From Streptococcus sp. oral taxon 061 (GTDB lineage: Bacteria; Bacillota; Bacilli; Lactobacillales; Streptococcaceae): DNA of 64,000 bases. The DNA lies in NCBI RefSeq assembly GCF_013394695.1, contig NZ_CP058258.1, positions 1,198,001 through 1,262,000 of the forward strand. The letters run 5' to 3'. Under the pieces are notes generated by a model. The model was not told the DNA's origin. It made no database searches and saw nothing but the letters and a program-made list of their open reading frames with translations. The translations under genes were made by a program, and so were the position numbers. Of this stretch, positions 53,939 to 62,346 are shown in pieces (the stretch's first letter is position 1; the number at the start of each line of letters is the position of its first letter).

Positions 53939-54133
53939 TTAATCTTCTAAAATGAAAATTTCTTCAACATGTAGTCGTAGCAATCTTGCAATTTTCATTG
54001 CTAGTTCAAGTGTAGGATTGTACTTGTCATTCTCTATAGCAATTATGGTTTGTCGACTAACGCCTAATATTCTTGCCATATCTTCCTGACGTAGTCCTTC
54101 AGACTTTCTTAACTGTTTGATATTATTTTTCAT
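53939..54133 (-). CDS. Small XRE-family (YozG-like) transcriptional regulator
   Basis: This is a 64-aa helix-turn-helix protein covering almost only the DNA-binding domain (LRKSEGLRQEDMARILGVSRQTIIAIENDKYNPTLELA in pieces), ending VEEIFILED. This is the short Cro/C1-type regulator common beside membrane proteins in Firmicutes. It follows the 109-aa membrane protein by 6 bp. No strong Shine-Dalgarno is visible, so it is likely translated by coupling. It probably controls its own operon; a perfect inverted repeat flanks that promoter. Confidence 0.85.
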   Translation of the reverse strand: MKNNIKQLRKSEGLRQEDMARILGVSRQTIIAIENDKYNPTLELAMKIARLLRLHVEEIFILED

Positions 54134-54139
54134 ACAGCA

Positions 54140-54469
54140 TTAGTCTTTCTGAAAACAATAAATGCCAATCGCCAAAACTACGATAAGGATAACAATAATC
54201 AAAAATATTCCTTGAACAAGTTTATTAGGTTCTTTGAAATCTTCATCACCGTCAATCATTTTCTGTTTTATGGCAGTTTGTGCAAATCCTTGAACAGAAA
54301 TAGATAAACATAAAATCAGACATGGTAACATTTCAAGTTCAATGCCTTTTGTAATAGATTGATAAATATTAAATACTGTCCATCCACATAAGCCAAATAG
54401 AGCAGTTTTATAACCCCATTCCTCAGAACGTAGCTGAATCGCTCTGTCCATTTCATCCATTTTTCTCAT
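54140..54469 (-). CDS. Small membrane protein paired with an XRE regulator
   Basis: This is a 109-aa protein with a charged N-terminus (MDEMDRAIQLRSEEWGYK), three hydrophobic segments (TALFGLCGWTVFNIY; LPCLILCLSISVQGFA; GIFLIIVILIVVLAIGIYCF) and an acidic loop DGDEDFKEP. It resembles the DUF6773-type partners of YozG-like regulators; I am not certain of the family. GGAGGAACAGG precedes the ATG. It may sense membrane stress and pass it to the regulator, which is inference from the pairing. Confidence 0.75.
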   Translation of the reverse strand: MRKMDEMDRAIQLRSEEWGYKTALFGLCGWTVFNIYQSITKGIELEMLPCLILCLSISVQGFAQTAIKQKMIDGDEDFKEPNKLVQGIFLIIVILIVVLAIGIYCFQKD

Positions 54470-54487
54470 GGTCCTGTTCCTCCAATC

Positions 54488-54562
54488 TGTTAAAACAATG
54501 TTAAGAGCCCTTTACATTTTTTATTATACTCCAAATAGATAAAATGTCAAGATGTTTTAACA
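54488..54562. promoter_or_regulatory. Promoter of the membrane-protein/XRE operon flanked by a perfect inverted repeat
   Basis: TTGACA (54545-54550), 16-bp spacer, TATAAT (54523-54528) on the minus strand. TGTTAAAACA at 54488-54497 and its exact reverse complement TGTTTTAACA at 54553-54562 sit on either side, one in the leader and one just upstream of the -35. They are candidate operators for the XRE protein. Confidence 0.65.
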
Positions 54563-54857
54563 TTTTTTATTTTCTTCATCTATTCTAAGAATATTCCTAA
54601 CTCCAATTTACAGTCTAATCAATCTGAAAAAGGTCAAGTTCTTTTAATCCTATTTTATCTTGACTTCATAAGCTTCGGCTATAGATATACTTTCAGTTAT
54701 GTTAGACTCGAAGTTTATCCTCTCTTTTCTGCTTTCTTATCACTATTATACCTTAAAGTGGCTAAATCGTTATAAACTGTCTGTTTTTCATGTGGTATTT
54801 TTCTACAAATTAGCAACCGAAAAAAATAAAAAGCCATTCCTCAAGGGAACAACTTTC
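54563..54857. other. Intergenic region without a supported gene
   Basis: AT-rich. A hairpin GTTCCCTTGAGGAA before TTTTTATTTTTTT (minus strand, about 54826-54852) may end the SDR transcript. A 66-codon plus-strand frame at 54699 has no homology that I recognise and overlaps the SDR 3' end; I do not call it. Confidence 0.5.
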
Positions 54858-55613
54858 TCACTTATAATTAAAAGTTTCCCCAGCCAACTTATCTGCTAAC
54901 TTAGGAAAGAGGGTATAAAACTTATGGGCTAGATTCAGCAAGGCTGGGAGATTGAGCTCGCGTTTGTTTTTGCCTATGGTCTTAACAATTTTTTTAGCTA
55001 CTGCATCTGGCTCGAGTAGGAAGCGATTGACCGATTTGAGGTAGGTCCCATCTGGGTCTGCCTGATCAAAAAATCCTGTACGGATAGGTCCTGGATTAAC
55101 AGTCGTCACATAGACACCATAGGGCATGAGCTCAAGGCGAAGAGCATTTGAAAAACCAATGGCCGCAAACTTGGTCGCAGAATATAGACTTGACCTAGCA
55201 GTCGCAATCAATCCTGCCATGCTGACGATATTGATGATATGACCTTTTCGAATCTCCTTCATACGAGAAGCAACCAAACGAGACAGATTCATCAAAGCAA
55301 AGGTGTTAACCTCAAACATTTGATGAATATCTTGATTAGAAATCTTGTCAAAATCCTCAAAAATCCCGTAGCCAGCGTTGTTAATCAAAACATCAATCTT
55401 ACCATAACGCTGATAGAGTTCAGTAACTAGTTCTTCTAAGGCTTGAGCGTCGGTAATATCAATTTCAATCAATTCTGCCTGAGGACGATTTCCGTATAGT
55501 TGAGCTAATTTTTCCTTATTTCTACCTAGCAAAATGAGTTGGTCTTGAGGTAAGAGTTTGACCATTTCTTGGGCTAGACCCCCGCTAGCACCTGTAATGA
55601 GAATAGTAGACAT
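54858..55613 (-). CDS. Short-chain dehydrogenase/reductase
   Basis: This is a 251-aa classical SDR: NAD(P)-binding TGASGGLAQE (about residues 7-16), DVLINNAGYG, catalytic Ser in NIVSMAGL (about 136) and YSATK (Tyr about 148, Lys 152), then NPGPIRTGF. The basic residue in LGRNKEKL after the second strand suggests NADPH. The substrate is unknown. GAAAGGAAAAG precedes the ATG. It follows rnz by 20 bp and is the last gene of the miaA-hflX-rnz group. Confidence 0.88.
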   Translation of the reverse strand: MSTILITGASGGLAQEMVKLLPQDQLILLGRNKEKLAQLYGNRPQAELIEIDITDAQALEELVTELYQRYGKIDVLINNAGYGIFEDFDKISNQDIHQMFEVNTFALMNLSRLVASRMKEIRKGHIINIVSMAGLIATARSSLYSATKFAAIGFSNALRLELMPYGVYVTTVNPGPIRTGFFDQADPDGTYLKSVNRFLLEPDAVAKKIVKTIGKNKRELNLPALLNLAHKFYTLFPKLADKLAGETFNYK

Positions 55614-55633
55614 ACTTTTCCTTTCTCAATCTT

Positions 55634-56563
55634 CTAGATTTCCACTTCTTCCAAATCTTTAACTACATGGACATTTTCAAAAATTGTTGCCGCATCTTTT
55701 TTTAGCTGGCTGATATCTTTTGAAAGAAAACGGGCGCTGATATGGTTGAGTAAGAGTCGTTTGGCTCCTGCTTCTGTTGCAACCTGCGCAGCTTGCATAT
55801 TGGTTGAGTGACCATGATTGCGGGCGATTTTCTCATCACCCTTGCCATAAGTCGACTCATGGACAAGAACATCTGCATTGACACCAAGACGCACACTGGC
55901 ATCTGTTTTTCGAGTATCTCCCAAAATGGTAATAATCTTACCTGGACGTGGCGCTGAGATATAGTCTGAAGCCTTGATTTCTCTTCCGTCCTCTAGGACT
56001 ACATCCTGACCGTTTTTGATTTTCCCAAAAAGTGGGCCAAATGGGACACCTGCCGCCTTGAGTTTTTCAGCATCCAAGGTTCCTTCTAGGTCCTTTTGCA
56101 TGACACGATAGCCCACGCAGAAAATAGTGTGATCCAACTCTTCCGCATAAACTGTAAATTTAGCGGTTTCAAGAATTTTCCCTAGAGAATCTTGGTTGAA
56201 CTCATGGAAATGAATCTTATAGGGCAGGCGTGAACCTGACACTCGTAGACTGGTCAAGACAAAAGATTTGATGCCTTGGGGACCATAGATTTCCAAATCT
56301 GTCTGCTCTTCATTGGCCTGAAAAGCGCGGCTAGAAAGGAATCCTGGCAAACCAAAGATATGATCTCCATGCAAGTGTGTGATAAAGATTTTGCTGACCT
56401 TGCGTGGTCGAATCGTGGTTTCCAGAATGCGATTTTGCGTACCTTCTCCACAGTCAAAGAGCCAGACTTCGTTAATCTCGTCCAAGAGTTTCAGGGCGAG
56501 ACTTGAAACGTTGCGGGCTTTAGAGGGCTGGCCAGCCCCCGTTCCTAAAAATTGAATATCCAT
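55634..56563 (-). CDS. rnz: Ribonuclease Z
   Basis: This is a 309-aa metallo-beta-lactamase-fold endonuclease that trims tRNA 3' ends. The zinc motif [12 protein letters not shown] is at about residues 63-74, with the [10 protein letters not shown] exosite region and later [11 protein letters not shown] and LNHISAR. It acts in the cytoplasm. Start [18 protein letters not shown] is the family start; only AGAAAG is seen as a ribosome site, so coupling with the gene 14 bp upstream is likely. Confidence 0.95.
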   Translation of the reverse strand: MDIQFLGTGAGQPSKARNVSSLALKLLDEINEVWLFDCGEGTQNRILETTIRPRKVSKIFITHLHGDHIFGLPGFLSSRAFQANEEQTDLEIYGPQGIKSFVLTSLRVSGSRLPYKIHFHEFNQDSLGKILETAKFTVYAEELDHTIFCVGYRVMQKDLEGTLDAEKLKAAGVPFGPLFGKIKNGQDVVLEDGREIKASDYISAPRPGKIITILGDTRKTDASVRLGVNADVLVHESTYGKGDEKIARNHGHSTNMQAAQVATEAGAKRLLLNHISARFLSKDISQLKKDAATIFENVHVVKDLEEVEI

Positions 56564-56577
56564 TCGATACTTTCTAA

Positions 56578-57201
56578 TTAATCAATATATAACATGGCAG
56601 TGCGGTTTTCCGATTGGAAATAGCGCTTGCCAGAAAAAGCAACAGCTTCTTGCAATAAATCCTCTTGGCTGTAGCCTTTTAGACGTTTGCGACCATCAGC
56701 CAAACTTTCCAAATCAGTCAAAGCTGTAAGATTTTCCACGCTAACAACTTCCTCGTCCCCGACAGCCTTCATGTAGATCTTGCCAGACTCCTCAAAGACT
56801 AGTTGATGGGGGAAAATTTGCGCAATCTCAAAGAGCAAGTCTTCTGAAATAACCTCTTTATTTTCAGAGAAAATTCTACCCAGACCCTCACTCTCATAAC
56901 AAAAACCAAAGGATTTGCCAGACAGATTAAGCCGAATAAAAGGCTTACTTTCTAAGGTGAAACTTGGTTCAACATTGTAAAGATTCAATTCTTGACTGAG
57001 TTCTGCAAAATAATCCGTCGCAGCCTCAGGACTCTTTTTCTGGTAGAGTTCAGCAAAGTAGGCGTTAACTACACTCGGCGGAGGTGTGATCAGTGCCAAC
57101 TGCTCCTGCTCTGTCTTTCCAGCTAGAAGCTGATCTAGATAGACCTTGTCTAGACTTGTATAGCCCCCATATTTTAGAGCCAAAGTTTTGATATCAGTCA
57201 T
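56578..57201 (-). CDS. Conserved streptococcal protein of unknown function
   Basis: This is a 207-aa soluble protein: [26 protein letters not shown] opens it, with no transmembrane segment or recognisable catalytic motif. [20 protein letters not shown] and [18 protein letters not shown] are candidate conserved stretches. Its ATG overlaps the hflX stop (8 bp) with GAGGAATTTT upstream, and rnz follows after 14 bp, so it belongs to the hflX-rnz operon, whose other members act on RNA. A role in RNA metabolism is guilt by association only. Confidence 0.7.
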   Translation of the reverse strand: MTDIKTLALKYGGYTSLDKVYLDQLLAGKTEQEQLALITPPPSVVNAYFAELYQKKSPEAATDYFAELSQELNLYNVEPSFTLESKPFIRLNLSGKSFGFCYESEGLGRIFSENKEVISEDLLFEIAQIFPHQLVFEESGKIYMKAVGDEEVVSVENLTALTDLESLADGRKRLKGYSQEDLLQEAVAFSGKRYFQSENRTAMLYID

Positions 57202-58432
57202 AAAATTCCTCTAACCTCCATTTGTTTTTTTCAGAAATGTAGCCTGTAATCACTTCGCCGTCCTCCTGATAATCACGTTCTTCCAAAATCGCAACACTTT
57301 CTAAATCATGAATCTTGTAGGATTTTGAAAAAGGCACGCGCAAGGTAAAAGATTCAAAAATATCCTTGATTTTCTCTAAAAATAGTGCCTGAAAATTCTC
57401 ACGACTATCCTCAGACTTGGCAGAAATAAGGGCATAAGGCGTTTGGGTCGGCGTAAAATCCTCCACCAAATCCGCTTTATTATACAGGGTCAGGCGAGGA
57501 ATATCCTCCATGTCCAAGTCTTTCATGATGGAAAGAACTGTTTTTTCATGCTCTTCGTGGTAAGGATTGCTGGCATCGATAACATGAACCAGAAGGTCCA
57601 CATGCTTGCTTTCTTCTAAGGTTGACTTGAAACTGGACACCAACTCTGTCGGCAAATCTTGGATAAAGCCAACGGTATCTGTCAAAGTTACTTGGAGATT
57701 GCCTCCCAGATGGATACTCTTAGTCGTCGCATCTAAAGTCGCAAAGAGCTCGTCTGCTTCATACTGGGTCTTACTGGTCAAGGTGTTCATGATGGTTGAT
57801 TTTCCAGCATTGGTGTAACCAATCAAACCAATCTTAAAGGTACTTGACTCCAAACGTTTTTCTCGAACTGTCGCTCGGTTTTTCTCAACCACCTTGAGTT
57901 GACGTTCGATATCTGTAATCTGGTTGCGAACACTACGACGGTTCAGCTCCAGCTGACTTTCACCTGGACCACGGGAACCAATTCCCCCTGCCTGACGGCT
58001 GAGCATAATCCCCTGACCAACCAAACGAGGCAAGAGATACTTGAGTTGTGCAAGATGAACTTGTAGCTTACCTTCATGGCTTCGAGCTCGCATGGCAAAG
58101 ATATCTAAAATCAACTGCATACGGTCAATGACCTTGACACCTAAGACTTCCTCTAAATTGACATTTTGTCGAGGTGTCAGACGGTTATTGACGATGACAG
58201 TCGTGATTTCTTCTGCGTCCACCATTTGAGCAATTTCTTCCAACTTACCAGAACCGACAAAGGTCTTAGAGTCGTATTTTTCTCGTTTTTGTCTGTAGCT
58301 ATCTACCACAACTGCTCCAGCTGTCTTAGCTAGACTAGCCAACTCTTCCATGGAGAGGTCAAAATTATCCATGCCCTGGAGCTCAACACCAATGAGCAGG
58401 ACTCGTTCCTCTTTTTTCTCCGTTTCAATCAT
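57194..58432 (-). CDS. hflX: GTPase HflX
   Basis: This is a 412-aa ribosome-associated GTPase. N-terminal HflX domain, coiled linker ([29 protein letters not shown] in pieces), glycine-rich loop [11 protein letters not shown], then a G domain with G1 GYTNAGKST (about residues 205-213), G3 DTVGF, G4 NKAD and G5 SAKS. HflX splits or rescues stalled ribosomes under stress. Its start overlaps the miaA stop (AATGATTGA), with GAGGAG upstream, so the pair is coupled as in many bacteria. Confidence 0.95.
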   Translation of the reverse strand: MIETEKKEERVLLIGVELQGMDNFDLSMEELASLAKTAGAVVVDSYRQKREKYDSKTFVGSGKLEEIAQMVDAEEITTVIVNNRLTPRQNVNLEEVLGVKVIDRMQLILDIFAMRARSHEGKLQVHLAQLKYLLPRLVGQGIMLSRQAGGIGSRGPGESQLELNRRSVRNQITDIERQLKVVEKNRATVREKRLESSTFKIGLIGYTNAGKSTIMNTLTSKTQYEADELFATLDATTKSIHLGGNLQVTLTDTVGFIQDLPTELVSSFKSTLEESKHVDLLVHVIDASNPYHEEHEKTVLSIMKDLDMEDIPRLTLYNKADLVEDFTPTQTPYALISAKSEDSRENFQALFLEKIKDIFESFTLRVPFSKSYKIHDLESVAILEERDYQEDGEVITGYISEKNKWRLEEFYD

Positions 58433-59309
58433 TTAAAAACTCCTCAATCTGGCTTAAAATACGCTCTTTAACACCCGATTCTCCTATCTGATAAAAAGTC
58501 ACCTGCATGCGGTTACGGAACCAGGTCAACTGGCGCTTGGCAAATCGGCGAGTCGCTTGCTTGAGACTATCGCTAGCCTCCTCCAATCTCTGCTCTCCAC
58601 GAAAATAGGGGAAGAGTTCCTTGTAACCAATTCCTTTAGCAGCCTGCACATCTGGATAATGGTCAAACAACCACTTGGCTTCGTCTAGAAGTCCAGCTTC
58701 AAACATCAGGTCCACTCTGTGATTGATACGCTCATAAAGCTGACTACGCTCATCATCCAAGCAAATAATCAGCGGATCATATAAACTTTCTTGATTTTCC
58801 AAATCTTGACCAAAATGGGCAATTTCCAAGGCACGCATGGCACGACGACGATTAAATTGGGGAATTTCAAGGCCTGCTTGATCTAGGAGCTGGGCTAACT
58901 CCTCATCTGAAAAAGGCTCTAGACTAGCACGATAAGCTAAAATGTCCTCATGTGGTGTCTCCCCACCTAAATGATATCCTTCTAGCAGACTCTGGATATA
59001 AAGACCTGTCCCACCTGCAATAATAGCAAGCTTACCTCGACTTTGAATATTCTCGATGGCTACTTTAGCTTCTGAAACAAAATCAAAAGCCGAGTAAGAC
59101 TCGGTTACATCTCTCACATCAATCAAATGATGAGGGACAGTTGCCTGCTCCTCCGGACTAGCCTTGGCAGTCCCAATATCTAGGCCTCGGTAGACTTGTT
59201 GGCTATCCCCACTGACTACTTCACCATTGAATCGCTGAGCAACTTCAATGGCTAGGGCAGTCTTTCCAACTGCAGTTGGACCAACAATCACAATTATTTT
59301 GCTTTTCAT
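58425..59309 (-). CDS. miaA: tRNA dimethylallyltransferase
   Basis: This is a 294-aa enzyme that transfers dimethylallyl to A37 of tRNAs reading UNN codons. P-loop [11 protein letters not shown] (residues 10-20), [19 protein letters not shown] and HHLIDVRD carry the core. ATG 59309 ([16 protein letters not shown]) is used because AAGGAAAAAC lies upstream; the longer frame from 59333 is less likely. First gene of miaA-hflX-unknown-rnz-SDR, from an extended -10 promoter. Confidence 0.95.
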   Translation of the reverse strand: MKSKIIVIVGPTAVGKTALAIEVAQRFNGEVVSGDSQQVYRGLDIGTAKASPEEQATVPHHLIDVRDVTESYSAFDFVSEAKVAIENIQSRGKLAIIAGGTGLYIQSLLEGYHLGGETPHEDILAYRASLEPFSDEELAQLLDQAGLEIPQFNRRRAMRALEIAHFGQDLENQESLYDPLIICLDDERSQLYERINHRVDLMFEAGLLDEAKWLFDHYPDVQAAKGIGYKELFPYFRGEQRLEEASDSLKQATRRFAKRQLTWFRNRMQVTFYQIGESGVKERILSQIEEFLND

Positions 59310-59348
59310 CGTTTTTCCTTGAAAAATTCCCATTTTTTCGTTACTATT

Positions 59349-59357
59349 ATTATATCA
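59349..59357 (-). promoter_or_regulatory. Extended -10 promoter of miaA
   Basis: TGATATAAT on the minus strand, 39 bases before the miaA ATG at 59309. Confidence 0.6.
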
Positions 59358-59431
59358 CAAAATAGACAGGCAGAAAAATGCTATATCTTAAGCTATTTCC
59401 GTCTGATTTATAAATAAAAGGAGGAAGACTC

Positions 59432-59602
59432 ATGGCTAAAGGATTTGCTAAAGGTCTCGTAACAGGTGTTGCAGGAACTGTTGCTGCTGTTGCAGGTGCA
59501 GTATACGCATTCAAAAAGAAAGTGATTGAACCAGAAGAACAAAAAGCAGCTTTCATCGAAGAAAATCGTAAAAAAGCAGCTCGCCGTCGCGTATCACGCT
59601 AA
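59432..59602 (+). CDS. DUF3042 family small protein
   Basis: This is a 56-aa protein missed by length-limited gene finding. It reads MAKGFAKGLVTGVAGTVAAVAG, an Ala/Gly-rich hydrophobic stretch (residues 5-27), then a charged tail with EEQKAAFIEENRKKAARRRVSR in parts. This matches DUF3042, a small Firmicutes family of unknown function, likely membrane-associated at its N-terminus. GGAGGAAGACTC precedes the ATG. It is divergent from miaA and ends in a strong terminator. Confidence 0.88.
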   Translation: MAKGFAKGLVTGVAGTVAAVAGAVYAFKKKVIEPEEQKAAFIEENRKKAARRRVSR

Positions 59603-59610
59603 TTAATAAA

Positions 59611-59640
59611 AAAGAAGTTGGAATTTCCAACTTCTTTTTT
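59611..59640 (+). terminator. Terminator of the DUF3042 gene
   Basis: AAAGAAGTTGG-AATTT-CCAACTTCTTT followed by a T-tract. Confidence 0.88.
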
Positions 59641-59651
59641 TCTATTCTTTT

Positions 59652-59782
59652 ATACTCAATGAAAATTAAAGAGCAAACTAGAAAGCTAGCCGTAGATTGT
59701 AGATATGACTGACGAAGTCAGTTACATATATCTACGGTAAGGCGACGCTGACGTGGTTTGAAGAGATTTTCGAAGAGTATTA
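59652..59782. repeat. BOX element at the end of thyA
   Basis: Ends ATACTC-N3-GAAAATT and GATTTTC-N3-GAGTAT are inverted repeats. The interior CTACGGTAAGGCGACGCTGACG differs from the standard BOX typing core by one base. An inner hairpin GTAGATAT/ATATCTAC encloses ACTGACGAAGTCAGT. The right end runs straight into TAA, the thyA stop on the minus strand, exactly as at copA. Confidence 0.88.
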
Positions 59783-60619
59783 AATAGCTAGGTCAAACTT
59801 CAACTGCGGTTTCACTGGATCATAGTCAACCAACTCAAAATCTTCTGCTTTAATATCAAAGAAGTTGGTCTTGTCTGGTACATTCAAGACCAAACGTGGT
59901 TGGCAATTTGAAGGTTCACGACGGAGCAATTCCTGAGCTTGTTCAAATTGATTGTCATAGATATGAAGGTTATTGATAAAATAGAAGAATTTTCCAACTT
60001 TCCAACCAAAGTGTTTGGCAATCATCATTTGAAGAGCCACATACTGCATGGCATTGATGTGATGAGCAACCAGCATATCGTTAGAACGCTGAGTCAAGGT
60101 TGCATCCAGGTAAATTTCCCCATCTACACGACGTACATCAAACATGGTCTGGAAGGCACAAGGAAGAAGGCCATCAGTCTCCTCAAAAGCTTGGTAATCC
60201 CAGAGAGAGATGATATTGCGACGGTTCCAAGGATTAGCTTCCAACTGCTTGAGGATTTTATTGATGATGTCGTGCTTTTTAACAACAGCCCCGTAACGCT
60301 CACCGATTGTCCCTGTATCTCCAACTTCCCAGTCATTCCAGTAATGAACATTGTACTTGTCATTGAGAACTTCTAGGCTATTGGACTGGTCTTGGTAGAT
60401 CCAAAGTAGTTCTTTGATAGCTGATTTGATAGCAATTGGACGCAAGGTCGTGATTGGAAATTCACCCTTAGACAAATCATACTCCGCAAAAGCACCTGTA
60501 ATGTACTTGGAGTTAGCTACTGTTCCATCCTTATACTTGGGACGAGCTTGTTCTGAAAAGACTCCTTCATTGAGAATTCGCTCAATATTTTCTTTAAAAA
60601 TCGTATCTGCTTTTGTCAT
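59780..60619 (-). CDS. thyA: Thymidylate synthase
   Basis: This is a 279-aa enzyme making dTMP from dUMP with methylene-tetrahydrofolate. The active-site Cys is in [14 protein letters not shown] (about residue 154), with RNIISLWDY (phosphate-binding Arg) and [23 protein letters not shown] present in parts. GAGGTGAG precedes the ATG. Monocistronic. The last base of its TAA stop is the first base of a BOX element, so the end of the gene is set by the insertion. Confidence 0.96.
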   Translation of the reverse strand: MTKADTIFKENIERILNEGVFSEQARPKYKDGTVANSKYITGAFAEYDLSKGEFPITTLRPIAIKSAIKELLWIYQDQSNSLEVLNDKYNVHYWNDWEVGDTGTIGERYGAVVKKHDIINKILKQLEANPWNRRNIISLWDYQAFEETDGLLPCAFQTMFDVRRVDGEIYLDATLTQRSNDMLVAHHINAMQYVALQMMIAKHFGWKVGKFFYFINNLHIYDNQFEQAQELLRREPSNCQPRLVLNVPDKTNFFDIKAEDFELVDYDPVKPQLKFDLAI

Positions 60620-60663
60620 TTACTCTCACCTCAACGTTTATTCTTAACTAGTATAGCATAAAA

Positions 60664-60716
60664 AAAGAAAGGAGGAAAATCACTCGCTTCAAGATAGTGA
60701 TTTTCTCCTTCTTTTG
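60664..60716 (-). terminator. Terminator of glucokinase
   Basis: A long stem of about 19 bp (AAAGGAG-G-AAAATCACT with AGTGATTTT-C-TCCTT) with a 10-base loop; TTTCTTTTTTT follows on the minus strand. Confidence 0.88.
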
Positions 60717-60720
60717 CTTC

Positions 60721-61680
60721 TTATTGCAAGACAAGAGATGCTGCCCCAATCACTCCAGCGTCATTTCCTAGAGTCGCAAGAGCCAATTTCGTTGTTGTGC
60801 GAACTTGCGGGAAGGTATTTTCGTCATAGACCTTTTGCACACCTTGTAGAAGGAAGTCTCCGGCAGCTGATACACCACCACCGATAACGATCGTTGATGG
60901 ATTTAGGATAGAGCCGATGTTGGCACATGCAATACCCAAGTAACGTGAGAAGTTACGGTAAACGATCAAGGCAAGATCGTCCCCTTCTTTTGCCAAGTCA
61001 AAGACAGTTTTAGCTGTTACTTCTTCACCGTCGTCAATCAAGCGTTTTAAGGCTGCATCGCCTTCATATTCATCCGCGTAACGACGAGTCAAGTTGACAA
61101 TACCTGTTGCTGAAGCCACTGTCTCAAGACAGCCTTTTTTACCACAGGTACATGCGATTGGTTGGTCAAAGTCAACAGTGATGTGACCAAGCTCACCAGC
61201 AGCACCAGCAACACCGTGCAGCAATTTGCCTTCTGCCACGATACCGCCACCAACACCTGTACCCAGAGTCATAAAGACAACGTCTGGTTGGTTTTCACCA
61301 GCACCCATCCAACGCTCACCAAGAGCAGCTACGTTAGCGTCATTGTCGATAAAGAATGGAATACCCAAGGCTTTTTCCATCTTTTCTTTGATTGGTTGAA
61401 GAGTTTTCCAGTTGAGGTTGTAGGCTCCGATAACAGTTCCGTTTTCACGGTCAACCACACCAGGTGAACCCATACCAATCCCTTGGAAATCCGTAGCTGA
61501 CAATCCAAGCAAGTTCAAACGATGTTGAATTGATTCAATCATATCGTCTACGATATGGCTCCCTTCATCCAAAATGTTAGTCTTAATAGACCATTTTTCT
61601 TGGATTTCTCCTTCTTGAGTTAAAATTGCAAACTTGACAGAAGTTCCACCAAGGTCAATTCCAATAATCTTTTGACTCAT
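60721..61680 (-). CDS. gki: Glucokinase (ROK family)
   Basis: This is a 319-aa ATP-dependent glucose kinase. Phosphate-1 loop GIDLGGTSVKFAI (residues 6-18), sugar site FFIDNDANVAALGE, GTGVGGGIV, and the ROK zinc cluster GELGHITVDF...CTCGKKGCLETVAS are present. It makes glucose-6-phosphate, here also serving glucose freed by the maltodextrin and galactoside enzymes of this window. ATG 61680 is preceded by AAAGGAGAAAA; the frame from 61713 is too long. No DNA-binding domain, so it is an enzyme and not a ROK repressor. Confidence 0.94.
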   Translation of the reverse strand: MSQKIIGIDLGGTSVKFAILTQEGEIQEKWSIKTNILDEGSHIVDDMIESIQHRLNLLGLSATDFQGIGMGSPGVVDRENGTVIGAYNLNWKTLQPIKEKMEKALGIPFFIDNDANVAALGERWMGAGENQPDVVFMTLGTGVGGGIVAEGKLLHGVAGAAGELGHITVDFDQPIACTCGKKGCLETVASATGIVNLTRRYADEYEGDAALKRLIDDGEEVTAKTVFDLAKEGDDLALIVYRNFSRYLGIACANIGSILNPSTIVIGGGVSAAGDFLLQGVQKVYDENTFPQVRTTTKLALATLGNDAGVIGAASLVLQ

Positions 61681-61728
61681 CTTTTTCTCCTTTATGATAA
61701 TATCAACTTCCATATTATTTTATCAAAC

Positions 61729-62346
61729 TTATTTCAGCAATTCAAGAAAACTTCTAGTTATTTCTGCAAACTCTTTTGGTTTGGCCCTATTCAGAACATG
61801 AGGTCCATCAAGAATAATCTGAATCTGAGAATTTGGAATCAGTTGTTGCAGACCTTTCATAGACTTTAGATTAGGCTTATCCTGACTACCACAGATTAAC
61901 AAAGTTGGATATGAACAATTCTTTGCAATCTCTCTTAAATCAAGTGTTTTTAATTCTTCAGATACTCCAACTAAAAGCGATTTGTCTGCTCCCTGCTTCT
62001 CAAATATCCTTTTTGGGAGTAGTTTAAATATCAGAGATTGAATATAAAAAGGGATGTTTCCCGCTAATTTCAATGGACAACCTGATAAAACCAAGGCCTG
62101 AAGATTTGGCAGATCGTAACTTGACAATTCTAATGCAAGTGCAGCCCCTAAAGACAAACCGACTAGGACAAAAGGTTCTGTCTCCTCTGATAAGTGCTGA
62201 TAAATGCATTCTTTGGCTTCTTGATAAGTCCCAACTCCAGTAGGAAATAACTCTATGGCTTCAGAAGGATAATCTGCCAGCAAATCCTGAACTTCTTTCC
62301 AACTATCTGCTGACTGTCCTAAACCGTGTAAAAATATGAGTTTCAT
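61729..62346 (-). CDS. Alpha/beta hydrolase
   Basis: This is a 205-aa alpha/beta-hydrolase fold with the oxyanion loop FLHGLGQSADSW (residues 4-15), nucleophile elbow VGLSLGAA (Ser about 80), Asp in CGSQDKPN and His in DGPHVLNRA. It has no signal peptide. The substrate is unknown; esterase or thioesterase activity is possible. Its ATG directly follows the pabB stop (TAAATG, no gap), so translation is coupled to the folate gene, which might hint at a related role. Confidence 0.85.
   Translation of the reverse strand: MKLIFLHGLGQSADSWKEVQDLLADYPSEAIELFPTGVGTYQEAKECIYQHLSEETEPFVLVGLSLGAALALELSSYDLPNLQALVLSGCPLKLAGNIPFYIQSLIFKLLPKRIFEKQGADKSLLVGVSEELKTLDLREIAKNCSYPTLLICGSQDKPNLKSMKGLQQLIPNSQIQIILDGPHVLNRAKPKEFAEITRSFLELLK

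Noticed and set aside
54699..54899. Plus-strand frame of 66 codons with a hydrophobic start
   Set aside because: No Shine-Dalgarno, it overlaps the SDR 3' end antisense, and its composition is that of AT-rich intergenic DNA.
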